A stretch of DNA of 64,000 nucleotides from positions 124,001 to 188,000 of the forward strand of contig JAOCPU010000054.1 of the NCBI GenBank assembly GCA_035772785.1, written 5' to 3'. Shown piece by piece: positions 12,526-22,289 of the stretch. Source of the DNA: Phlebiopsis flavidoalba. Taxonomy: Eukaryota; Basidiomycota; Agaricomycetes; Polyporales; Phanerochaetaceae. The first letter of the stretch is position 1, and each line of letters begins with the position of its first letter. Under the pieces are notes generated by a model, which worked only from the letters and a program-made list of their open reading frames with translations, had not been told where the DNA came from and did no database searches. A program made the position numbers and the translations under genes.

Positions 12526-13070
12526 TCAGACGCTCGCCTCCTTGCCCATCGCCGGCGGCGGTCCCTGCGGAGGGGGATAGTAGCCCCCCGTGGGGGTCCC
12601 GCAGGCTGAGCAGCATCGCATTAGCACAACGCACAAAAAACACCGCCGAGCATGACGTAACCGGTGCAAAGCCTGCCTGCGGATTATAAAGCGTTGTTGT
12701 AAGTTTGGGGGGATACTGGCGGTCCGTTAGGGTTGGTAGCCGTTGTAAGGCGAGTTCGGGTAGCCGCCGTTGGGATAGTAATTGACGTTCTTGTGCGTTG
12801 TTCATAGGCTGAATTGCTGCGCCCGGCGGCGGCGATAGGTGTAGGGTCGGATGCGATGGCTAACAAGCCCAAGGACGACTTGGAGATAGAGGCTAAGTAC
12901 GCGGCTGCACTGTGAAACGCGGCAGATACTCACTCAAGACGATCGCAATTCCAACCCGAGCTCCATGGCTGAGTCCATCGCAGTGTTCGACAAACCTGTC
13001 ACATACATATTGTCAATGGAAGAGGCGGAGGCCGTGCCATTGAAGCACTCACCCATCAGTGTCCCAGCAA
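12526..13070 (-). CDS. Small single-pass membrane protein with GPPPA tail
   Basis: The minus strand encodes CDGLSHGARVGIAIVL, an intron (GTGAGTAT..., near 12935), VVLGLLA, a basic stop-transfer run YRRRRAQQ, a Tyr/Asn/Pro-rich part (YYPNGGYPNSPYNGYQP) and the tail YYPPPQGPPPAMGKEASV followed by TGA at 12526-12528. One hydrophobic helix followed by RRRR and a Pro/Tyr-rich cytosolic tail is a layout I recall from a widespread, uncharacterised basidiomycete family. It also resembles RCR-like fungal proteins. One or two indels interrupt the Tyr-rich part. The N-terminus (about 13000-13070) and its exon boundary are uncertain. No function is known to me. Confidence 0.55.
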
Positions 13071-14000
13071 TCTGCCCTGGCGGTAGTGAAGTACAGATAG
13101 GGTCGCGACTATTGAGAGAATCCAAGATAGACTCGGCGCGAAGCTAATAATAATCAGGATATCAGCCTACACTCTAATGATGGAAGGGTGACGTACCATG
13201 CATAGCGTTAGGGAAGAGACGGCGTAAGGTATAGAGATGCGAAAGGTCGTGGGGTGTGAGACCTGCTCAAGGTGGTGGTATAAGTCCGACAGCTGCGAGT
13301 AGACTGCGCAAGGCTGCAACTGGGCCCCTAATTGCTTACCTAAGCGACGCATCATGCAACGAAACCAGATTCCTGCTGCTGTGCCAAAATATGGTTCAAG
13401 TATCTTCAGGTCCGATCTGCACTGGTGAGCCGCCTAGGCCGAAAACCGACAGGGCCGGGACAGTTCCTGTTCATGCACAGTCTATTACTGCCAGGTAGGC
13501 TGTGGCCATAGGTAATATACCATCTCGCGGAACTCCTGGGAAGCTCTCAGCAATGCTTACCGCACTCGGCCCATGATTTGGCCAGTCGCGAATTCCCACT
13601 GGGGAATGTATGACTTAGATATCGCTACCATCCAGGAGGGGATCATGGCTCGCGGGGATGTCCCATATACACTCTATATGTAACAAGAAAAATCTGACAG
13701 GACGCATTTGAGACGCACGCTTCTCGCTGCGCTGGAGTCGATACGGTGTACCGGTCGAGCATTCCCCGGCGGTTCCGCGTGGGTGTCTCTTTCCAGGGCG
13801 CCACGTCACTGTGGCGGCCGCCGTAGACTAGTACTGCCATTGGATCCGACGAACACTATGGGCACGATAAGCGGAGAACACTACGCCTTTTTTAAAAGCA
13901 ATTCGAAATGCGAGCGACCTCCCTTTGAAGTTACCGAACCAAACCAACAACATGAATGTCCCCATTTTGCAACATTATCTGTTCGGAATCAAGGACGACG
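13071..14000. other. No supported gene
   Basis: Short frames on both strands (about 60-80 codons) show no conserved segment. The right side may hold the first exon of the FunK1-like gene. Confidence 0.35.
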
Positions 14001-16247
14001 ACGCAACGCTTGCGCAGCGCATAGATGAGTGTCATTGCGCGTTGTGAATGCACTTGAAAAAGTTCAAGACAGCGTCCGAGAAACTGCGAGGGATTGACTG
14101 GTCCGTTGAATGACTGGTTAGATAGGTATATGAAGAGACGAAGTGCGCAGTCTTGAGTTGGCCTCCGCTTCCACATTTGGTGCGTCCTGCCGCAGGACTA
14201 TCCGCTGCTGACAATCTCACTGAACCGACAAAAGTGTACAATCCTCAACGCGGTCGCCCACGCTTCCGGCGCGACACGCGTGTTTGTTGTGGGAAACCCT
14301 CCGAGGACATGGCTGTCATTGAGTGCAAGGACTTTCCGGTGGCCCACCACCACCAGCCCGACATTGTCATGCTCCCAGTGCGTCATACGCAGAGGAAGTA
14401 AAACCATAGCATGGAGCAATGTTCTTTACATTCATTAGACATTGATCTCTATCGTGAAGAAGCATGGACTCCTCTGGACGACACTCACATACCTGCGGCG
14501 ACCTTGATGAGGTAGCGAGCACGCGCCGGCTGCACCTGGCACTCCGACCCATTTCAGCTCTTTTCTATCCACATGCTTATGGGTCCCGGTCCATGTTTTA
14601 AGCTCATTGTCTACGACTGCGCAGGTAAACTATGCACAGCCAGGAGATGCGCCCGCGTACGACGCCGACGGTGTCACGCGCGAGTTTGTTTCTGCCCGTG
14701 CTGCGACTAGTCACGACGCTCCCAGAGTGCCCAGCTTGGGCGAGACCCTACGGTCGTCGCAGTAGACTCTAAAAACATAAACCGACTCTCCTGCGTTGGG
14801 CCCCTGAATACGGCTTTCAAATCGGTCTACCTCACTACAACTCGGATTCTGAGACTACCGATTGCAGCTACCTGGGTAGACGGATTGTCGGAGAGGACCA
14901 CCGCTTTGGCGCATAGCCACTTCCGCTAACGGGTGGTGGCGCGGAGGTATGGAAGGTGCACGAATGCGTTGGCGGACAACACAGAATATCAAGGACGCCG
15001 ACGCCGACGAACCGGTGCTTTTGTCGTCAAGACCACATGGCGATATGCAGACCGAAAACTGGACTGCGACATCTACGCTTACTTGAAAGATCAAGGTATC
15101 CTTGGCCTCCGGGGTTGTCACAGAATTTTACTTTGGCGGCGATGTTATGTGCCGAGATTCTGACAATACCCGTCGGCTTCATGAAGCCTCTCACCGTAAA
15201 TGCTCTCCGCCCGCCAGTGGCTCGCCTCGACCCCGCATCGGATATGGTCCTGCATCGCGTAGTGCTGTCATCACTTGCCAGGCCGCTCTGGGAGTACAAC
15301 GATGCGGAGCATCTTGTTCGAGGGTCTGCTTGACATCATGGCAGGTAACTTCTTCGAACCGAAAAAATACGAATAAAATTATACTCACCCGCACTTCCTA
15401 GGACTTGAAGCCCTCGAAACCGTCGGTCTCAAGCACCGAAACATAAACCCTGGTGCCCTGCTTCTTTACGAAAGACCCGAAATCGCGGGAAGGTATGGTT
15501 TCATCACCGATTTCGAGTCCGCAGAATTTTGCGCCGGGTCAGAAGGAGAGGGTTTGAAGGGGCGAGTCACCTACCTACAGAAAGGTATCATGAGAACGTT
15601 CAGCTGAGCTTGGAAAGGTCCCATTCATGACCCGCTACAGAGTCCAGGGCAGAAACAACAGTGTGAGTAATATTGACATATCTGAAACATAACGTTTAAC
15701 TTACTGACACCCGGGTTAGGGATCCATACAATTCATGGCGATCGCCAAACTCTCCGCCATTATTCAAAAACGTCCTATTCACGACAAGGTGTGCCACGAT
15801 CTAGAAATCCATATTTTGGGTAATACTCTACGCGCTTTATCAACGAATTTGGAGCCGAATATCTTCCCGAATCGAAAGCAACTGGGAGCCACATATTCGG
15901 AATTATACGGTCAATCCACGGTTGAGGGTATCCGTACCGCCCACGGATTTCTCATCCTCGAGGCTTGGCGAAGACACTGCTGACAATGCTTTCCCTGGGT
16001 TGGCGGAGAGTATAAGAAGTTGCTGGGTCCTGCTGTATATTTGACTTCATCTACGACTACGCTCTGCTTGTCCGTGTGCAAAAACCGAGGAAATCGCTCT
16101 AGAAGGCCGGGCAGATCTGTGCACCTACGTCCGGAGCAGGTCCGGGCACTGGAGGCAGAGCGCAACATCGATTTGGACATTTCGTTTGACAACGTCAAAG
16201 TGCTTTTGGAGTCCGTCATCACCGACCTGAACTTATCCATCTCGTAG
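14001..16247 (+). CDS. FunK1-like fungal protein kinase-fold protein, altered catalytic loop
   Basis: FunK1 kinases are a large agaricomycete-expanded family, related in fold to aminoglycoside phosphotransferases. The plus strand gives LRGIDWSVE (about 14080), HHHQPDIVMLPV (about 14345), an N-lobe strand VVKTTWRYADRKLDCDIYAY (about 15020-15080), then SLARPLWEYNDAEHLV, a 60-base intron (15345-15402), the catalytic-loop segment LKHRNINPGALLL (15428-15465), the metal-loop segment FITDFESAEF (about 15500-15525), an intron ending GGGTTAG near 15720 and FMAIAKL (15734 on) with HDKVCHDLE. The C-terminus DLNLSIS ends at TAG 16245-16247. HRN replaces HRD, and Ala replaces the usual Asn. The 5' end is uncertain and frames shift several times. 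Family call is by motif order. Confidence 0.6.
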
Positions 16248-16858
16248 CTAGACGTAATGTACATTTATTATGCTTGTTGCGATGAAGAGGACCTTGGCTT
16301 GGCGCTACCCTTTCGACCTTGAATGTCCTCAACCTCAATGAAATGTAAAGTTGAATCGGAGAATAGAGTGCCACAGCTTAACAAGTGACGCTACTGAGGA
16401 ACGAGGTTGATCTCATTGCAATTTGCCGCCGCCGGGCAGGAACTTGGAAGTACGTATGGTGCGGGCCGCCACTGGTGCGGCACCGGGCGACGCCTTCGTA
16501 GATGCCTGCACTCCACCCACGGCTGCTCACTCTGCGTTTACCGCCGTCAATACTAGCCGCTTTGAGAAGACTTGGCCCCTCCATCAATGGCCCGTCCGAC
16601 GCTGCGGGGTGGGGCCGTGCCATCAAAGAACGCAGACGTACGAGACAGCGTAGAGAGCATAGGCTGACGAGACGAGTTAGGTGCCCAATAAGAAGGACTG
16701 AAGATCTAAAAATTGTCAGGACGCTAGGCGAGGGTGAGCCGTAGATGTGAGGTTGAGGAGACTGCGCGGGATTGGGCAATGATGCAATAACCGAACCATG
16801 AGAGTTGCCTTTTTTAGCCGGTAAGCTCGACGCCGGCAACCGCCGAAGGTTCGACAAA
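16248..16858. other. Intergenic, no supported gene
   Basis: Contains the 3' side of the FunK1-like gene. A minus frame at 16378-16887 (169 codons) has no recognisable segment and is probably chance. Confidence 0.35.
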
Positions 16859-18690
16859 ATGCAGCTCACGTTCCCTCCCCCGCGCACCGTCTTGTCCGTA
16901 CTTCAGCTTCATCCGCGATACCAGGCTATCCCTCTGATATGTATGGCCCTGGGCACGGCACCGTTGTGTCCGATGGCGACCCCTTTCTGAGAATTCTCAA
17001 GACCTCCCTGGCCTGCGGACAATCCCTATGCGCGCGACATTATGCCAGAACATCCTGTGCTATTGCTGGGAATGGCCGCCTCACATTGACATGGACGAGA
17101 ACTATTACACCGGGGCGGGGCAGATCCGGATGTCCGGGTCGCAGCTCAACATTGGTTTGCCGTCTGGCATGGACGGGCTCATGTACCTCCGAGGAGACGA
17201 CGCGTTCTACGAAGGCGACTCGCCGGGCGAAAGATGCGCCTCTAAACAGTGCAGCATCCAATCTTGATGCGTCTCGCAAGACGAAGTGGAAAACGCGTGT
17301 CTGTCTCTCAGCCAGGCTGGGTTGTTCCTGTCGTCGACAAACTTGCCGACTATTCCGGAAGAGGTTTCTGGCTTCTGTGCGGATACTCCTTCTAGTGGCC
17401 AGACAGCACGCTCTGCGACTCTTGGTGACCCTTATGCGATGGTGGCTTCTGCTGCGCGCCAGGAACTCCTCAACATATTTTTGGATATATCTCTTGCTGG
17501 ATCCTCCGCGGGCCCAGAGGCTCCGAAGAGAAAATCTAGGCGTGGGGGAGTGAAGGCACGGGAGCGTCGTGCTAATGCCCTAAAGAGAGCTGAAGAAACC
17601 GCAGTAGCTTCACGGGAGCTGAGTGGAGAGGACGCGTCGGAAGGCAGGAAGCCCTGCTCCCTGCTGTATCTGGAGATGACTTCACCCTACATCGGACCAG
17701 CAGCTCTCCTGGAGACGTAACTATTGTAGGGTCCTCCGAGAACCCCGATGGCCCCGATATCAGGCGAAAGGGAATTGTAATGAGTGCTTGTGCAAGAAAA
17801 CGACTGCTACGAAGGCTGGAGGACGACCGCCAGTCGGCAGAGGATGCGGCACAGCGCGCAGCCGAGCTGGCCGCCGCACAAGAGTATATCTCAACCTTCG
17901 CCGACATCTCGGGAAACGTGTCTTTCGTATCCTCTGGTCCGTGGCGCATTCCTATCGCCGAACGCCGAGGTTTTGGGCTCCAACATATCCTGGATATACC
18001 GCAAAGAGACTTCCCTGATATTCCATGGAAACCAAGGTCCCTCGACTTAGGCATCGCTTGCAGTAGTCGCCGCCCTCAACTCTTTCTGGTTCGCCGAAGG
18101 GTTTGGTGGGCCGTGATATGATTCCAGCATCACCCGTAGCTGGGATCGCATTTCGGGGCGAGTTCAGGTCGAAGTGTACACTCCTAGAACAAGAACTGGA
18201 ACGAGCAGACGCGGAGCTAGGAAGCATTACCCAGAAAAGGCATTCATGGACGAAGTCGTCTCTCTCTTTCCCTGGGTCAACGATGCGTTTATGGCTATCG
18301 GATACCCCAATCTCTCGCCGCCGTGCGTGCCGCGCCTGAGCCTGTGTCGTCAGGCTACTCGTCGGACGCCTGCTGACCCTCCATCTACTGCCCCTGAACC
18401 AGCTCTCGAAAACACCGCTAAACCGATGACTACAGCTACCCCTCCAGACCGAGAGCGGCGTCCCTGCTTTTGCCACTCAAGAGGGGACGGAGAGTCATAA
18501 CGAAGCTCCCAACACGGAGGGTACTGACGACGCAAGCCGCGCCAGGATGTCGTCAGCCTCTATCGCTTTCACTCCTGCCAGAAGGATACAGATCCCTCGA
18601 CTTTTACTCGCTACACATGGGACCATCTGGAGCCTACGCGGAATACGAGGGAACGTGCTCCCGCATGCTCGCCATCAGGCCGACTACCCC
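16859..18690 (+). CDS. Unrecognised protein with coiled-coil segment
   Basis: I do not recognise this gene. Plus-strand frames that look like coding sequence follow each other with shifts: PPHIDMDENYYTGAG (about 17070), ELLNIFLDISLAGSSAGPE (about 17460), a basic helical run KARERRANALKRAEETAVAS (about 17550-17620), DDRQSAEDAAQRAAELAAAQ (about 17820-17880, a strong coiled-coil pattern), FADISGNVSFVSSGPWRIPI (about 17900) and EVVSLFPWVNDAFMAIGYPN (about 18250). The start (ATG 16859) and the end are guesses, and introns are likely. The amphipathic Ala/Glu/Arg helix suggests a dimerising protein. Nothing in the neighbourhood indicates a function. Confidence 0.35.
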
Positions 18691-19008
18691 AGATAACGGT
18701 GTAGCGATATGTGCCACCTGTCGTTGTTGTCGTTTGAGCTCACTCGCTATCTCCCAAACTCAACGTTCTCAACTCTCGATGGGAGCTGGATCCGTCGATG
18801 TCCAAAATCTACAGTCTATACCCCCCTTTCTTCGCCACACATGCTAGCTCACGCTTGCCATCGCTGCCGTCTGAACGGGACGGATCTCTGTATTTTGATT
18901 GAACTCTCCTGTATACAACTCGTTTTGAGTTTGGACAAAAACTTTGTGGGCGACAGAGTAATTCGATCTAAACGTTGTATCACCTCCATGCCTCTGCACC
19001 CATCTCTT

Positions 19009-19762
19009 TCAAGGCCTGACCTTATCCTCGTCCTCATCATCATCAATGATACCCGCAAGCTCCTCCCGGCTCATTTTTCCGTTTTGCGACGGCGCGAACA
19101 ATATCCTGCCAGCCAGGTCATCGTAGGCGCGATTAGACACCGGCCCAGTGAGCTCGATCGTGTCCATTGCGTTCCACCCATCATCATTCCTCCGCCCGAC
19201 ACAGTATACCTGATCGTCGTGCTGCCGAGGCCGCCTGCGCTCCGGATCTCTGCACTGCGCGCGTCCTGCTCGGGGGACGTGTTGTGGTATGCCTCCGGCA
19301 CAACGTGTACCATCCTGTCCACACGAGCGCGATCTGTCAACGAAGAAGTGGCCAGGGCGTCGGGCCCACAGCGACGGACTTTCTCTGTGCGAATGAGCCT
19401 CACTTCTAGGAAGTTGCGTCAAGGTTTTGTTGACCCCGCCGTGCCCGAGGGCTTCGTGAGCGGCCCATTGGAAGAGCCACCTGTAGGCCTTGCGAGTACA
19501 CATGAGAGGATCGTCTTGATCATAGGATACGAGATAGCTTACCTTGATCCATGCACCAATGTCGATGATGGGTGGGATCTTGCACACTTTCTTGTGCTCC
19601 GGCCAGTCTCGCCGCTGGCACGTCTACTCTGCGAGCGAGGGTATGATGGTGACACCAATTGCCGGTTTCAGCGTAAGCCTCGACTTACGCAGTATCGTAC
19701 AGAACACATTGCTGGCATGCTTTCATCTTCGTTTTTTGCCGTAGTTGGGAAAGCTCGGGCAT
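19009..19762 (-). CDS. MYND-type zinc-finger protein
   Basis: The minus strand starts MPELSQLRQKTKMKACQQC at 19762, giving the first Cys pair (CQQC). A roughly 60-base intron (GTAAGTCG...CGCAG) interrupts the finger at a DTA codon. It resumes with CQRRDWPEHKKVC, the second half of a MYND C..C / C..H..C zinc-binding module used for protein interaction. Then come PPIIDIGAWIK, a second intron, and LFQWAAHEALG. That segment follows the finger in a common agaricomycete MYND family of about 250 residues. The tail ends with an acidic DDDEDEDKVRP and a stop at 19009. The middle (about 19200-19420) is frame-shifted. A long open frame on the opposite strand is its antisense shadow. Molecular role unknown. 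Confidence 0.75.
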
Positions 19763-20418
19763 ATCGATATACTGGCAGATCTTGGACCACGGTTTGAGTC
19801 TTTTATATAGATACCATACTCAGAGTCGATGATAGGCATTTTGAATGGTTTGTTTTCGACTACGAATCCTAGCAGCAGCAAGCTGATTTGAACAATATGG
19901 TTAAGATAGCTGGGAAACATCCTTACAGTAACTTCAGGACTCGGAGATATGAAGGTCGAGAAGAGACTGCAGTGTGGTATCCAATCCAAATCCAAACTCA
20001 ATCGACAATATCAAAGCTCAATGGTCGTGACCGGCCTGTGAACCAAGCTTGAAGCACACCTTGAAAAGAGCTGTCGTACAGGCTCGGGTTAGTTGTAGGA
20101 CCCCTGGACAATAAAATGGTTGATGCATGGCGCTATAGTTTCAATCCCTAAGGGGCCATTTGACATGGCGGCAAAAAGGTCAGATACTGCCTGCCCAGTG
20201 CCTTGCTGATACCCTTCCAGCGTGTGGAATCTAGGTTGCGACATGCGATGGACCTGTGACCTATCGAATGAAAAACCAAAATGAAAGTCTGTTGCTCTCT
20301 CACAACACAGTCGTCTGTCAAAACAAGCGACAATCTTCGAACTCAAAAGTTTGACATTCGATTCCGAATTTACAAAGTCAGACTTGAGTTACTCGACGAG
20401 GAGTAAGTAAAAAGATAT
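19763..20418. other. Upstream region of the MYND gene, no supported gene
   Basis: Minus frames at 19723-20001 and 20089-20346 are short and unrecognised. The part next to 20419 carries the tRNA terminator: on the minus strand a run of five T lies just after the tRNA, around 20409-20413. Confidence 0.35.
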
Positions 20419-20500
20419 GCCCTGTACCCGCGGGTTGAACGAAATGACCTTCGTCATATGCTAATACAAGTGCGACGCGCTACCACTACGCCAACAGGGC
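20419..20500 (-). tRNA. tRNA-Thr (UGU), probably with a short intron
   Basis: On the minus strand a 7-base acceptor stem GCCCTGT (20494-20500) pairs with ACAGGGC (20419-20425). The D-arm is GCG-TAGTGGTA-GCG. The anticodon loop reads CTTGTAT, with anticodon TGT at 20466-20468 and a purine at position 37. About 8 extra bases after position 37 fit the usual site of a tRNA intron. The T-loop TTCAACC is present. The anticodon and T stems each contain a mismatch or an extra base, in line with the indel errors seen elsewhere. A T-run follows immediately downstream, as expected for Pol III termination. The isotype depends on the loop being read correctly. Confidence 0.6.
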
Positions 20501-21200
20501 TCTCCCATTTTCCATTCTAATATGGTAACATACATGATTAGCCCCCATCACTCAATAATCGAACGCTCCAGGTGCCGTTCCGACCAGCCCCAGAGCGCAC
20601 CAGCCCGCCACACCAACTTATTGTTGCAATGCAATCTTGTCTGTTGGAACGTCTGGACGCATTCTCATTTTGCATGTACCTGGATAGACTGACCGGTTCA
20701 GACGTTGCATGCTGAGCACAAAGTGAAAAGAGGCTTTGCTCCAGGAGTAAATTCGCCGTCCCTCCTCAGCGAGAACCTGGGGCCATGGCCTGAACACTAC
20801 CATTATGAAGGCGAAGCCTGGATGAGCTACTTAGGTACGTTCTACAAATTAAGCTGTGCGCTCGCGTTTGATCCGCATCTCTTAGTGCTGTCCGCCCGCC
20901 ACAGGGGCCTGTCTCGAACGCCGCGTTCATTCTAGCTGCGTTCTACGCAATTCTGGTGCTGGTCTTTCAGCTCCTGTTCGTCCCGCCCCCCACCGTACCC
21001 ACAATATCATGCCACCTTGTCTCAAACACTCGTAGTTGATGGGGATGGGGGTGCACCCCCTTATATACCGCACGAAAATAGGGAGACGACCACAACCACC
21101 ACTCAGGCTGAGGTCCTCCCCACTCTTACCACCCCACACCGGTCGTGTGACACAACCACCCCCTCTCTAACACATCTACATTACTTGTAAACCTTCAACT
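20501..21200. other. Upstream region of COX8
   Basis: No convincing gene; a plus frame at 20705-20935 (76 codons) is unrecognised. The right side is the COX8 promoter, with pyrimidine-rich tracts from 21070 to 21190. Confidence 0.35.
21047..21066. promoter_or_regulatory. 14-base palindrome next to a TATA-like sequence
   Basis: GGGGGTGCACCCCC (21047-21060) is a perfect inverted repeat followed by TTATATA (21061-21067), about 140 bases before the COX8 start codon. A role as factor binding site plus TATA element is inference. Confidence 0.3.
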
Positions 21201-21615
21201 ATGTCCGTTCTCGCTCGCCGCCCCGCCACTTTCCGCCTCACCCCTCGCGCGTTGCCCACTTCAACCACGCCTCACCGAACGTCAGTCGGTCGTCGTTTTC
21301 TTTTGTTGGCGCAAACATCTCACGCTACTCTATTTGCAGCATCTACCCTTCGGCTTCGGCAGCAGAGGCGCTTTCCGCGCGAAGTTCCTCGCCTTCGTCG
21401 GTATTGGGTTCGCCTGCCTTCGTCGCAGCAGGCTGGCAACTGTGAGTATCCGTCTGCCCATGTCTCTTCTCCATCTCCATCGACTCTAGAAATCGCGATC
21501 CTCTCATTCGCCGCCACGTCGATGACGTTCTTCCCTTCTCCCCGGTTCACCCCGAATTTGGCTAAACTAACTGCAGTCACCACACAGGCACAAGTCTGCC
21601 GGTGCTGCTGCATGA
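21201..21615 (+). CDS. COX8: Cytochrome c oxidase subunit 8 (VIIc), mitochondrial
   Basis: A small inner-membrane subunit of respiratory complex IV. The start MSVLARRPATFRLTPRALP is Arg-rich with no acidic residues, a typical mitochondrial presequence. Three exons are proposed: 21201-21280, 21340-21441 (after ...TTTGCAG) and 21588-21615 (after CACACAG). Exon 2 carries HLPFGFGSRGAFRAKF, then a hydrophobic helix LAFVGIGFA..PFVAAGWQL, matching the LPF..G-FR/AKF plus one transmembrane helix of the family. Exon 3 gives HKSAGAAA and TGA. A base seems to be missing where GFA should continue as LPFVAAGWQL (about 21417): the two halves lie in different frames. The protein would be about 70 residues, normal for this subunit. 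Confidence 0.8.
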
Positions 21616-22289
21616 AGACTCATACGTTCCGCATGTGTACACACCGTACGACGCAATCGTAGCATATTGTGAGGGAGCGCTGCGGCGGAAGGTGTGGTGA
21701 TGGGGATACTGGTACTCGTCTTTCGTAATAGCTTGGGTTCGTGATGGGTTTGGATGGGGTATCAAATATCTGCTGCGATTGTATCATACTGTGTATTATA
21801 GACAATCTCTCTCCGATTCTTGTGCACACCATCTCTGAATGGACGGACAATCGTAAGATACGATGGAACAACTGCAAGAAGCATGCAGCCAGCGATACGG
21901 CAAGAAATCCCACGGAGCGTGCGCCTGTTGATGTACGAGGGGATATCATCAATATTCTTGTTGCTGAACTTAGGAGAGACGTGCAGAAAGGGGCGACAGG
22001 TCATTTGGGATATACATACATGCTCATCAAAAAGTTGAACCATCAGCACAAGCCCAATTCTACAACGGGGAATTCATAGTCCAGTTCCCTGGGGTCTCTC
22101 GACGCATCATTGGCGAGCCGAAAGTCCTAGAGAAACATAGACCACGGGACCCTCGATGTCTTTTCAACAGGCCTCGTTCGCGCCGCCGAGAAGCCTCAGA
22201 CGGTAATGGGGACAAATCTCGATAAACCGGCTCAGTCCAACTCGCACGGCCGATTGTGTTCTACATGATAGTGTCAGAGAGGGCGTATG
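21616..22289. other. Intergenic, no supported gene
   Basis: Overlapping frames at 21620-22079 on both strands are not recognisable. The right part may hold the last exon of the MYND/DUF4470 gene. Confidence 0.35.

Noticed and set aside
18709..19797. A 362-codon open frame on the plus strand
   Set aside because: It lies opposite the MYND-finger gene (19009-19762, minus), whose zinc ligands, intron borders and family segments are clear. The plus frame has no recognisable segment and is an antisense shadow.
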